Made by a program: the position numbers and the translations under genes. Below the pieces are notes generated by a model. It saw only the letters and a program-made list of their open reading frames with translations. It was not told the origin of the DNA and made no database searches. This document shows, one piece after another, positions 43,693 to 55,340 of a stretch of DNA of 64,000 nt. The stretch comes from Cenococcum geophilum 1.58. Its lineage: Eukaryota > Ascomycota > Dothideomycetes > Gloniales > Gloniaceae. Position 1 is the first letter of the stretch, and the number at the start of each line of letters is the position of its first letter. The stretch is taken from contig KV748226.1 of NCBI GenBank assembly GCA_001692895.1, positions 622,329 to 686,328 of the forward strand. The letters are read 5' to 3'.

Positions 43693-45775
43693 TTTTTTTA
43701 ATCCATTGTATTATACTACGTACAATACTGCGCATGCAGCCTTAGGCTATGGCGCTATAGTTCTATATACATAAATCCTTTCTAGGCAGCTTAATATGTA
43801 CTAGTAGCTATGTCCTAGTAGTTTATAAACCCCTAAGCTAGGAGTTTATAGTTCCTTAATAAGACACTAAGATACTACAACTACTAGGGAATAAGAAAAT
43901 GGCAAGAAAAACTATAAGAAATCCTAACCCCTATCCCTGTCCTTTTGCTCTCTACTATCTTTTACCCAGAAACCTAGTAGGAGTTACCTCCCTCTAGAAT
44001 CCTATTAATTTTATTCTTTTATAGAATCTTCTACACCAGTACTATATACTAGTTTAGCTGCTTTAAGAACCTTACAGTCTTTACTATTAGCAAAGTGTTT
44101 TTCTTTACAATTAATGCAAAGAGGGGTAGTATGCTTGCAAAGCCTGCCCCCTACTATACAGGTAGGATAGACGTGGTCTTTAGATAAATATGCAGCCGCA
44201 CAATATCTATAGGCCCTAGTAGAGCATCTGTCTCCTATATGGCCAAATTTTTAGCAGCTATTACACTACGTAGTAGGAGAGACTTTAAGGTATTTTACTA
44301 CCTTAGTAGCTATACCTGCAATTAATATCTCCTTTTATTTCAGGATTTCTTGTCTTTTTTCTTCATTTTCTATAGTAAAAACTATAAAGCCAAATCTGGT
44401 TTATAGATCGTGTCTTTTTACACTAATTAAGATCCATCTAGGTAGTCCTTGTATCCTTATAGGATTAAAGGTCTCAATTTCTTCTTTTAGAAGCTTAGAG
44501 CCCCCCTCTCCTAAAAAAGGTAAGGTAGGAACCCTATGGGCTATAATTTAAACCTAAGGTTCTAGTTTTTGTTCTCTTTAAAAGGTAAAGCAGTTATACT
44601 AGATCTCCTTATATTTAACTAGGAAATCTACATTATACTCTTCTGTAGTTATAAGGAGAATATTTTATTTTCCTTTAGTTCTAGCTATAGACGCTAGTAC
44701 TGGCTTTTCTACTTACAGTTTTAATGTAAATAGATAATTAACTTTATTTCGTATAGAGAAGGTATTTAAAAGTTGGTCCTTTTCGTCCGTAATTAGGACT
44801 AGCTTCCTTTCTTATAGCTGCTTTTTCTTACTTCTAGTAGAAGTAGAACTCCTACTAGAATAAGAAGAGGTAAAATATGGTAATAAGGGTAGGGAGGATA
44901 AAGAAGGGAGGTCCTTCTTTAGCCTCTCTACATAGGTTTCTTTAGTAGGGGCTACCTCCTTACGGAGAGCTCTTACTTCTTCTACTAGTCCCTTTAGAAC
45001 ATCTTCTGCCGCCTCCTCCTTTGCCGTTTCTTCTTTTGTAAAGGGATTTCTTCCTACTAGAATTCTCTATATATAGTTCCCTATCCGCTTAACTTATTCT
45101 TTTTTTAGCTCTTTATGGTCCCGGACTAGGCTATCTAAAGCCTTTTATAAGTGTTGTTTTGGAGAAAGGGGAGGGAGAGGTATACTACTATCCGTAGTAG
45201 TCGTTGGTTTTATTATCTTTTTTATAGGTTTTTAGTTTTGGTTTTCATTTTTAGGAGAAAACTGAGGACGTTCTCTTTTTTCTCCTATCCTAAACAGGCC
45301 AGGAGTAGGAGAAGGGGGAGAAAAAGTGAATGTAGACTCTTCGTCACTTATTTCTATAGGAGGTTTTTTTGGTTTTCTTGGCATTTTGTACCTTATAAGG
45401 GGATTTACTAGTTTTTACTATCCTTCTACGCCCTTTCTCCTTACTAATCCTACTAGAAGATTTCTGGGGAGATTAGGCTAAAAGGTAGTAGAGAAACTAG
45501 CCCCTATTTAGTTTTGGTATTGGTAGTAGTAATAATAGTAGTTTTAGTGTTCCTATCTGTGCCTCGCTTACAAGCTAGGGCCACCCTTAGGAAAATTTTC
45601 TGTTGGGGGAAAGGGGGTAAGACGACGACTAAATCCACCTCTAGCTCGCTAGGCGGTAGGAATTAAGTCTTAAAAGTTGGAAAATCGATTGTTCTTAATG
45701 GTAAGATAGGTATGCGTAAGTTTTGGAGTATAGCGCTACCTTTTAGTAAGGTTATATGTGCGGTGTAGGTGTCTA
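43693..45775 (-). mobile_element. ORF1-only LINE-like retroposon, 2.08 kb, inside Gypsy-D
   Basis: Bounded by a 10-bp duplication CTAAGTACTT (43683-43692 and 45776-45785), with a poly-A run at its 3' end (T run at 43691-43699 on the plus strand). It contains a long ORF1 and then only about 200 bp of 3' sequence: no endonuclease or RT. The layout recalls HAL1-type retroposons of mammals, which keep ORF1 only and depend on a partner for copying. RIP is milder than in the host element. Confidence 0.82.
43900..45384 (-). pseudogene. LINE ORF1 (gag-like, zinc-knuckle protein), few stops
   Basis: ATG at 45384 begins MPRKPKKPPIEISDEESTF. A charged, coiled-coil-like part follows (EETAKEEAAEDVLKGLVEEV near residue 130), then an RNA-binding-like region (IETFNPIRIQGLPRWIL), and a zinc-knuckle cluster near 44270-44080: CNSC-KFGHIGDRC, then CAAAYLSKDHVYPTC and C-x2-C-x4-H-x4-C as CINCKEKHFANSKDC. 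Most stops lie at likely Gln or Trp codons. It is the best-preserved LINE ORF1 in the window and likely bound LINE RNA. Confidence 0.82.
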
Positions 45776-45967
45776 CTAAGTACTTCTATAGCACTATAAG
45801 TTCATTTTAAGATATCCTATATAGGGGTCCAAACCTTAGATATTTTCCTTCTTTACGTATGATCTTATAGTCATATAGTTAGTATTCTACTAGCTTATTA
45901 GCTCCCTTTTATAAAAATATAACTAAGTATTTATAGTACTCTACTAGTACTTTTATAGTAGGGTTTA

Positions 45968-46190
45968 CGTTACGGCACTAGTAAAATATAGTAGAATGTG
46001 GCAGAATGCGGCAGAACTTAGTAGTAGTTATAGTTACGTAACCAGAAGATTGTATATAACTTTAAGTGGCACTACTTTTCTTTCCCTTTTCTTTCTTTAG
46101 CTTTGGATCCTCGTTTATAGACAATCCAATTATATAGGCTTGCGCGACCCTCTTGCCGTACTTATACCTTAATTAACTAAGTCGCTAATA
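45968..46190 (+). repeat. 5' LTR of Gypsy-C
   Basis: Starts (C)GTTACGGCACTAG and ends GCTAATA. GTAGAATGTGGCAGAATGCG tandem-like motifs lie near its start. Confidence 0.88.
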
Positions 46191-46404
46191 TTATCTAAAG
46201 CTTATTACTACTCTTTCTTCCTAAAAAGGAACTTAAATATATCTACAGACTATAAAAAGGATAAGGATATAGAATAGGACCCTAAGGATATTACTAAAAC
46301 TATAAGGATATAAATAGAACACGAAACCTAAAAATAGGACATATACAGACTAGAACCCCCTAGAAAATAAAAAAATACCAGAAATTACCTAACACCCCTA
46401 TTAC

Positions 46405-49400
46405 TATGCCAAGAAATACAGCAGCCGGTAAAGTAGCCGAAGGACCCTTAAATACCTCTAATAGTGAAATAGTTAACGTCTTAAACCCCTAACAAGAGCT
46501 TACAGCAGCTAATACCGAAATTAAACGGCTCTAAGAGCTGCTTAAAGCTAGAGACACCCCTATATCTAGTAATAACTTATTAAACAGACTTACTATAGTC
46601 CTTAAGGCCCTAGCCTAACGTATAGTATTATCCTAGTCTGCGAAGGTTGTAGACCCTTTGCTGCTTATAGATGGAACTAACCCTATATTTAATAATTAAA
46701 AACTTTAACTATAAGATAAGCTTAAAGTTAATACGGACTACTTCCCCACTACCTAAGCTAAAATGGCCTACGTCTTTGGCTGTACCGGCGGGGATGTATA
46801 AATGCACCTACGTCCATAATATGCCTGGACTTAGTAAACTCCTTCCTTTTTAATAAAGAGATGGTTAATTACCTATCTTCCATTTATAAGGACCCCTTTA
46901 AAATGTAAAACGCCCCCTTAATTATAAAGCTCTTAATATAAAGACAATGGAGACCTTTTTAGCCTTTTAAACCCGCTTTTTACACCTAGCTAGCTAAGCC
47001 TAAATCCCCTATAAAGCTAATGCTAGACCTCTTTAATAAGCTTACCCTAGACCTACAGCGCGCCGTCCTACTAGTTTTTACTACTATATAGATGCTAAAG
47101 GTACTTACGGACTACTACCTGGCTATTAACTAAGGCCTCTATTAAATTAAAGCACGAGCGAAGCGGTATAAAGCTAGAAACTCTCTAAACTAAATTATAA
47201 GCACTATAAGAACGTCCCGTAACACTCTAGTATAATTTATAACTCCTACAGCACCAGCCGTATAGCCTACTATTAATTTAGCAGCTAGCTATATAGCTAG
47301 TTCTACTATGGGTCTAGCGCACACTTGGCCTATATATAATAACCCCTATAAATAGGCCCTTAGTAAATAAGGAGCTTACTTCTTATATAGCCAGAAAGAC
47401 TACTTTATAAAGAATTATTAGACAAAGGCAAAAACGGATAAGATTTTATTAATCTAGGAGGACAGTATAGAGTTAGAAAAAGAGAAACCCTAGAGAAAGA
47501 CTCTTCTCTAGGGTTAAAAGGGATTAATATATTATATATTAATCTAGGTTAGCTAGTTAGTAAAAGAAGCTACTCTATCCCTTATACTTTATTCCATAAT
47601 AAATATTAAGTTTTAACCTCTATTTTAGCTAACTCTAAAGTAAATACCTTCGCCTTAATAGACACCTAGTACGCTATAAAGCTAGCTAACTTTTTAAATA
47701 TACCCTTTAAAGAACTGCTTAAACTAATCTCTATTTACGGGTATAATAGAAAAGTAGGACTATCTATTATAACTATCTTATAGATCTACCTCCGTGTTAA
47801 TAAATAAAAGTAATATAACGTCCCCTTTCTTATTACGGACCTAGAAAGCTATAATATAATCTTAAAAAGAAAATAGCTAGCCTATTTAGGCTTATAGCTC
47901 GATATATAAATTAGACGGCTTATCTAGCCCAAATCTCTACCCCTAACCCCTTCCTTTATAAAAGAAATTAGTATTATAATAGAGAACCTTATACGGCCCT
48001 AGATTAATACTATTTACTAGGCTAATACTATGCGTAGGGACTAGGCCTTTAAGAAAGATATATAGTGTAATTAGCAACGGATCTATATACTACGTCGTCC
48101 CTAGACTACTAGTATTATACTACCTATACTAGGGATTTAGGAAATTAGTAATAATTTAGCTAAGTCCTCTATAGAGAACTTAGGCCCTATATAGCTATAA
48201 AGGAAGGCTAGGAATACCAGACGCTATATAGAACTAATAAACTAAAAGGATAACTTACGGAAAATGGAACTTGAGCTAAGGAAGACTATAAACCCTATGC
48301 TGCAAAATACAGCCTAATAAAAATTTGTAAAGAAACCTACGGACCTTCCCCTAGTTAATATCTGCTGTATTGACGCTATAGGATTCTACTAGAACTTAGT
48401 TTAACCTAATACTATTACCTTTACCACTAGCTTATATAAAATTAATTAAATAATTAAGGAAAAGGAAAGCGAGCTTAATAGGTAGGAAAGTAAGCTTATA
48501 AATAAGGAGCTGGTAGAACAGAAACTGCCCCGTTAATACTAGAAATTTAAAGACGTATTCTTTAAGGCAGTATATACTCCCGCCTTACCAACCGTATAAC
48601 TATAAGATTAAGATTAAGCCAGATAAGGAAAACACCCTTAGCTATATCCCCCTTTATTAGTAATCTACTGCCAAATTATAGGCTATAAAGCAATATCTTA
48701 TTAATAACCTAGATAAGGGCTTTATTAAGCCCTATAGTTAAGTCCCTTTTGCCTTACTAATTCTCTTTATAAAAAAACCAAATAGAGGACTCTATTTTTA
48801 TATTAACTACTATAAGCTAAATAATATAACCCGCAAGGACCACTACCCACTACCCCTACTTAATAAGACCCTAGCTTAAATAAGTAGAGCTAAGATTTTT
48901 ATAAAGCTTAATATCCACTAGGCCTTTTACTAAATTAAAATAGACCCTAGATCTGTAAATCTTACTATATTTTAAACCTATTACAAATTATATAAATATA
49001 AAGTACTTCCTTTTAGACTAACTAATGGACTAGCTACGTACTAGCGATATATAAATAATATACTCTTTAACTACCTTAATGACTTCTACACAGCCTACCT
49101 AAATAATATTATAATTTACTCTAAGAATAAGTTAGAATATAAAAAGCACATCTATAAGGTCCTATAACGGCTCTATAAGGCCAGCCTCCAGGCCAATATT
49201 AGGAAATTAGAATTTAGTGTTAAGCGTATAAAGTACTTAGGGTTTATTATTAGTACGGACGGAATTAAGGTAGACCTAGAAAAACGGTTATAATTAACTA
49301 GTAGGCACCCCTAAGGACCGTAAAAGGGGTGTGGTTATTTTTAGGCTTCTATAACTTCTACTAACGCTTTATTAAGAACTATAGCAGAATTACTTAGCCC

Positions 49401-50890
49401 CTTAGCCACCTTACCTAAAAGGACTAGCCCTTTTACTTTAATACCGTATATAGGTAGGCCTTTAATAAGCTTAAGAAACAACTGGTCTCTACTCCCTTAC
49501 TTATCTACTTTAACCTAAAATGGCCCTTAATATTAGAAACTAACGCCTTAAACAGTATTATAGCTAGCGTTTATTCCTAAAAGCAGATAGATAAAGAATG
49601 GCACCCTATTACTTACTATTTAAAGACTATAGTAGATACTAAGCTAAACTATCTAATTTACGATAAAGAAATGCTGGCTATTATCTTTAGCTTTTAGCAC
49701 TAGCGAGTATAGCTAGAAGACACCCCTAAGCTTATCTAGGTAGTTTCTAATTATAAGGCCTTAAAATATTTTATAATAATAAAGGCCCTTATAGCCTAGC
49801 AGGCGCACTAGGCGGATATCCTATTTTAATTTAACTTTCTAATTATATATAGGCCAGGCGCTACTAATTATACAGACGCTCTTATAAGGCGTAAACAGGA
49901 TATAGATAACTAGGTAGCCACTAAGATCTCCTTATAAACCTAAACGCTACTATAACCGGAGCACCTTAACCCCTAAATATAGGCAGAACTAAATATAGAC
50001 TTTTTAGACACTAAAATATATCCTATTAACTCTATGGAACTTAACCTTATTAATAAACTGCTATAGGTAAATTATACGGCCTCTTCTCTATAGGAGTACC
50101 GTAAAAAGATAAAGAATATTATAAGCCTATGGTCCCTTAAAAACGGACTACTTAAGCACTATAAATAGCTAGTGGTAGTAAAAAAAATAGAACTTACGAA
50201 CTTAGATTATCACCAAAGTATATACTTAGGTCTCTACGGCCTACCCTAAAAAGAATAAGATCCGTAAGATTAGTAGTAACTGTTGTTACTAGCCCGGAAT
50301 AGTTATAGATATTAACCGTTATATACGAAACTATAACGGCTATTATAGATTTATAATCCCCTAGGATAAAACCCTAGGACTATTAAAACTACTCCTAATA
50401 CTAGAACGCCCTATAAGCTAGACTATTAGATAATAAGACTCTACAAGGTCCTTAAAAAGATAGGTAACTTATATAAAGTAAAACTCTCGGATTTAATTAA
50501 GGTTTCCCCTAAATTCTCGCCAGATAAGCTATAAAAAGCTATAAACAACCTATTACCTAGATAAAAGAATAAACCGCCCCTACCGATTTAAGTTAACGGC
50601 GACGATAAATAGGAAATTAAAGAAATACTAGCCTATAAACTTATAAGGGGAACGCTTAAGTATTGCGTTAGCTGGATTGCATATAACCTAGATCCCACTT
50701 AGTACCCTATATAGAACTTTATAGGTAGCCCCTATAAGCTTTAGGAGTTCTATAGCCGTTACCTTAATAAACCTAGGCCGCTAAAGTACCTAGACAAATA
50801 AATGGAATGCTAGTATAATAAAGATAATAAGTTACCAGAAGAGTATAAAGATAAGAACGCCCTATAGGTATAATATAGATATAAAGCCTA
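46405..50890 (+). pseudogene. Gypsy-C gag-pol (dead)
   Basis: ATG at 46405 gives MPRNTAAGKVAEGPLNTSNS. Gag runs to about 47420, with a KMAYVFGCTGGDV-like block near 46761. RT contains KIFIKLNIH-AFY-IKIDPRS near 48890-48950, LPFRLTNGLATY near 49010 and the catalytic box as YLNNIII near 49100 (both Asp as Asn). RNase H begins LETNALNSIIA near 49537, and integrase-like sequence follows. The chromodomain (YKLIRGTLKYCVSWIAYN) is near 50625-50700. It is related to Gypsy-B in RT and gag but has its own LTR. Confidence 0.86.
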
Positions 50891-50925
50891 AGAGTAGGCT
50901 TTTGCGGAGGGGAGGGGGGGGGTAA

Positions 50926-51147
50926 TATTACGGCACTAGTAGAATATGGCAGAATGCGGCAGATTGCGGCAGAACTTGGTAGTAGTTATAGTTATATATC
51001 TAGAAGATTATATATAACTTTAAGTGGCACTACTATCTTTCCCTTTCCTTTCTTTAGCTTTGGATCCTCGTTTATAGACAATCCAATTATATAGGCTTGC
51101 GCGACCCTCTTGCCATGNTCGTGCCTTAATTAACTAAGTCGCTAATA
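50926..51147 (+). repeat. 3' LTR of Gypsy-C
   Basis: Starts TATTACGGCACTAG, ends GCTAATA, near-identical to the left LTR; one N at 51119. Confidence 0.88.
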
Positions 51148-53300
51148 GTCCGTGTACTTCTTTAGTGCTAAGGCCTTCTTAATATCGACTACTATAATAG
51201 CGAAGATTATATACCTAGGTTTCTTAGCAAGTCGTACTAATAAAGTGGCTCTAATTATTTAGATATCTAAGGTATTAAGTAAGCTCTAGTCGTTTACAGT
51301 TTCTTATTTAGTTTTATGTTTAGTATTATATATAAAGTTAGTATTAGATTTAGATTTAAGTTCTTTAAGTATCCCCCCTATAGTTAAATACCAGTTCTTC
51401 TAGTATTCTTATATTATATATTTAAGCTTCTACTTAGTTTAGGGCGGTATAGTACTTAAGGTCAGTTTATAAGGTTTAGTAGGATTTTCCAATCCTTAAT
51501 AGATATTAGTAGAATTTGGTAAAATTCCTAGTTTAGTAAAATTAGGTAGATTCCTCAGGTATAAGGTAAATATTAGTAGAAATTTTAGACTAATAGGTCT
51601 TAGTGAATTTTCTAGATTTTAGTTTAGGGTCTAAGCAGCAAGTTATAAGGTACTTCTACTTACAATAGAAGGCGGTAAATAGAAGCTTAAGGTTATCCTA
51701 GTTAATAGTTACCTTATATAGCTTTATCTAAGGTTATTTAAGGATTACTAAGTAGCCTAGGGTAGTAATAAAGAGCTTAATCAATTCTTTATAGTCTAGG
51801 CATTATAATCTTAGAGCCGCTATATAAGTAATACGGCCTAAAATAGTACGTTTGCCATTAAATCTAAATACGTTAATATGCTAATTAAGAGGTATTAGGG
51901 TAAAACCACTATCTTATATAAAGATCTTATTAATAAATCCTATACCGCTAGCTCCTATATTAATTAGGATCCAAGCGTTAGCCTATTAACCTTTCTACTA
52001 GAGTTAGTAGTTAATAGTTATACTACAATCCTAAAAGTTAGGGATTATAATATCTAATACATTTAATAAGATCCTATAATATAGCTGTCCTAAAGAGCGA
52101 CTTAACTCTAGAATATACCCTTTAGTGATAAGCGGGAAGGGGTTCCTATAGAACATTAATTGTAGCTTTATCCTTCTAAGTAGTGCTTACTAGATATAGG
52201 GCTAGAACTAGATAAAGATTAGGGACGGTAACCGGAAGATCGATATAGTAAACGGCCGCTAGTATTAGCCGTTTATAAATTATTCTGGGGTATAGAAATA
52301 GAGCAGTATCTTAAGATATAAGCCTTACTTCCGTATTTAAAGTAAAGGCCTAGCTTAATATATCGTTCTTATTTAGGGGACTATAGTAGGGCATACTCTA
52401 GGGTTCTAAAGTTAATGTCTATAGCGTTAGGGTGCTTAGGCTAAGAAGATAGCTTAATAGGTATTTATAGGGCTATTATATTATATTAAGGAGCGGGCTT
52501 CGGTGTTAGACGTAGTCTATTATTATACCGTTTATTAATAATGTTTATATAGGCGTTAAGGGCTCCTAGTAGGTCTATACTAATTAGGGAGGTCTTTAGT
52601 TTAGGGCTTAGGGATTTAATAAGGCTGTTAATTAGTACGGAGTTATTCTAGCCTATTTCCCTTGCGTAGCGATTAAATTTAGAGAAGTATACTAGGAAAC
52701 CTTTCTTTTCTTAGGCTATATAGTTTATCTTCCTTTAAGCGGTGGCCTAGTGGTTTAGGTTACCGTATATAGCTTTAAGAAGTCTAACTAGGCTTTATAC
52801 TAAGTTTGGCTAAAGAGGTTTAATAAGGTTAGCTACCTCTCCTCCTAGTTAACTTAGGGCGTAGTAGAGTTAGTTAGCTTTAGTTAGGTAGCAATTAGTA
52901 TTACTAGTTAGCTTATTCTTAAGTCGGCTTAAAAATAACTAAAGCTCTTATTATTTACTGGTAAATACTAGAGGGTCTAGTAGTTTTTTAGATTGTTATA
53001 GTATAGTAGTTGGTTTAGGGTGAATAGTTACTACTAGTTTAGGGCTTATATTCCGTATAACAGACTCTAGGGATAGCGTTCGGTCTTAGGGCTCTAGCGT
53101 AGGTACTTTAAGGGTACGGACTTCTTCTTAAAGGGCTTTAATTGCTTATTAGTATTAGGCCTTTTATTCTATAAGGGCGTCTATAAAGGATATCTATAAA
53201 CCTACTATCTACTCTTTAAGTACGGCAAGTATATCGGCTGCCGTTATAGGAGCTTTGGGTGCGTTTTGCACTCCAACAGTAGTATAGGTAGTTAACGCAA
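51148..53300 (-). pseudogene. Gypsy-D gag (dead)
   Basis: The minus strand reads, with stops, RPSSIYQ, then LFLSRLKNKLTSNTN, LTKAN-LYYALS-LGGEVANL and KGFLVYFSKFNRYA: the conserved retrotransposon-gag layout ahead of a protease region. It is cut by the Gypsy-C insertion at 51147. Confidence 0.8.
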
Positions 53301-53305
53301 CGTAG

Positions 53306-53685
53306 TATTACGGAGTAAGTATAAGCGACGATAATATATAGCAAAATAGATATTATTAAGCTATATATATAAACTATATAATAGAGTTAAAATATTATAT
53401 AAGGAGAGAAGGTAAGGAAACGAGAAGAAAGGGTATATATTATTAGTTTAGTTGCTTAGTTAATATATATACGGAGTAAAATAGGATTTAAGTAGCGGTC
53501 TTAGTAGAATTTGGTAGGATTTAGTGGACTTGGTAGAATATAGTAGAATGCGGTAGATTGCTGTTAGATTGCCGTAGATTGCCAGTAAATTGCTATTAAA
53601 TTGCTATCTCGCGGTCGGTCTCTTCTTGCTGCGTTGGTGGAAATAGGTAAACGTGTATAAAGTGGTATAGAGGTGTCCTATAATA
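53306..53685 (-). repeat. 5' LTR of Gypsy-D
   Basis: 380 bp, same length as the other LTR; plus-strand ends TATTACGGAG and CCTATAATA. GTAGAAT/GGTAGATT units are less decayed here (53500-53600). Confidence 0.92.
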
Positions 53686-53690
53686 ATCTT

Positions 53691-54687
53691 TTTATTGCTA
53701 TTTACCCCTATTTCTTAATCTTTAGCATAAAAACTATTTTCTTTGCTATATAATATCTTTATATCCTATTCTTAATCCTTATTACTAAAGCCACTTTCCT
53801 AACTAGGTAACGCCTTTATATTACTATTGCTCTCTTTAAATTTGGTTTCTTTATTTATAAACGCCTACTTACTAGCTAATAATTTAAGGACGCTATATTT
53901 ATAAGTACTTAGGGTTATAAGATACTACTTAAAAAGAAATTGTAGTTAATATTATTAGGATATAAACAAGCCTATAGACCTTTAAATACCAACTACTTAG
54001 TACTTTAAGTAAAAAATCTCCCTTAATACAAGATAGATTAATAAAAGTTAATTTTTGCCTGTAGAAGGCGGAGCGCTTATAAAGGGCTTCGCTAAAATGT
54101 CAATTAAATTACTCCGCAGGCATTAACAGCTCCTTTACTACAGATAGGGGGTTAATATATAAGATTAACTGACTAGGGTAAGTCTACTGCTTAAGCAGTA
54201 TCTTACTTTAAAAAGATAGGCGCCGGAAGTAAATTATATAATACTATTTCTACTAAAAGAGGAGTTATTAGGGGTTATTATTAACTTCTAATTCTAGTTT
54301 ATAGCTTTATATAAACATTTTTAAACCCTACTAAGGCATATAGCATCCGTTAGAGATTATTAGCTATTTAAATTTAATAATAGTTTAGCCAATAGCTACT
54401 CCTAATAATGCCTTACTTATAAATTACTTTAAGTGCCTATAGTCTTGGGCATAGACAATATATAAACTAAGAGTAATTATAGTTACTAAATATTATACCA
54501 CAGATGCTATATAAAGTGGAAAAGAGCGGCTAGTATACTCCACCTTTTCTTTCTATCTTCTATCCTAACTCTACCCTAAAAAAGAAATAGAATATAAATA
54601 TTATACTCCTGGTTTTTATATACCATTAATTTAACCTCTTAGCTATCCCTTACTATCCTTATAGGAATACTAGACATTATATATATT
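53691..54687. other. AT-rich unassigned degenerate sequence
   Basis: The plus strand can be read with few stops over parts (for example VLRVIRYYLKRNC near 53890 and LPVEGGALIKGFAKMSIKLL near 54055), suggesting a decayed coding region, but no family is recognised. Confidence 0.35.
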
Positions 54688-54692
54688 ATATT

Positions 54693-54960
54693 TGTATAAT
54701 TACAGCACCTGTTGTACCAAACGCGTGCTTACGCGTTCGGTACACCAGGTACGCGTTTACGCGTTCAGTGCACCAACCACTCGCTTACGCGTCTGGTGCA
54801 CTTATAAAGCACTAACTAATTAGGGGGGAGGTGCATTAGTATATAGACCACGTAGTCTGCTTTATATAATTAATAGTCACTATCTAAACAAGTATACGAT
54901 ACTATATGTATTTCGTGCCCATGGATACAACTTACTCGTGCTATTAAGTTAGTACGAACA
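54693..54960 (+). repeat. 5' LTR of Copia-2, with five ACGCGT boxes
   Basis: TGTATAATTA...GTACGAACA. ACGCGT occurs at 54721, 54731, 54751, 54759 and 54787, within 72 bp, flanked by GTGCACCA/TGGTGCAC inverted copies. ACGCGT is the MCB motif bound by MBF in yeasts. Confidence 0.95.
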
Positions 54961-55340
54961 CTGATTAGTAAGCGCGCACAGATTAGCAATCACTTAATAC
55001 CTCCCCCCGAGCAATACACATAACAGCAACTACCCGTTTAGACTCCCAGTATGACCTGCTAGAAGGTCGGAAGTTAGGGATTACGGACTTATCTCTAACT
55101 CTGTATACTTATTTAAGTCTTAGTACGGTTTACTAGAAGTTATAAACGCGAATACAGACCTATACGGAACCCCTATCCTTAACCCCCTTAAACCTTAAAC
55201 CTCTTTGGACCTTTTGCGGAAACCCCCTACCCTTCTATAAACCATTATGGACCCATTAATCGATTTTACGGACCGTTATAAGACCTCCCCCACCCGTTAT
55301 AAGCTGCTACCACCCGCTACGCACCATACTATACTATAGT

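Larger units (their letters stand above)
40868..45967 (-). pseudogene. Gypsy-D pol (dead), split by an inserted LINE
   Basis: Minus strand from 45967: VEYYKYLVIFLxKGANKLVE, YDYKI and KYLRFGPLYRIS, the linker into RT. After the LINE (43693-45775) RT resumes with KYLGKGFIRASSLPIAI, IFIKKPSNSLCFCVDY and the catalytic box as YINDTLIYSNN near 43300-43280 (one Asp as Asn), then LGLAISIDGI and IGFANFY. Integrase follows toward 41700, and a chromodomain with DSKDKYFSKRINN and YIYLMKxRGF near 41085-40990. The exact rejoining of KYL across the LINE confirms the insertion. Confidence 0.88.
45968..51147 (+). mobile_element. Full-length Gypsy chromovirus C nested in Gypsy-D
   Basis: LTRs of about 222 bp, gag-pol between them, and a striking purine tract GAGGGGAGGGGGGGGG just before the right LTR. 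The flanks are GTTTA (45963-45967) and GTCCG (51148-51152); these differ only by C-to-T and G-to-A changes, so they are read as a RIP-altered 5-bp duplication. It is plus-strand, opposite to its host. Confidence 0.9.
40475..53685 (-). mobile_element. Full-length Gypsy chromovirus D, minus strand, carrying two nested insertions
   Basis: LTRs of 380 bp each bound 13.2 kb, with ATCTT duplications at 40470-40474 and 53686-53690. Subtracting the LINE (about 2.1 kb) and Gypsy-C (about 5.2 kb) leaves an element of about 5.9 kb, a normal Gypsy length. Gag and pol continue across both insertion points. On the minus strand a purine tract TTTAAAAGGGGG precedes the 3' LTR at 40854. Confidence 0.93.

Noticed and set aside
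45151..45411. 86-codon Arg/Phe-rich plus-strand ORF
   Set aside because: It is the antisense of the LINE ORF1 start region.
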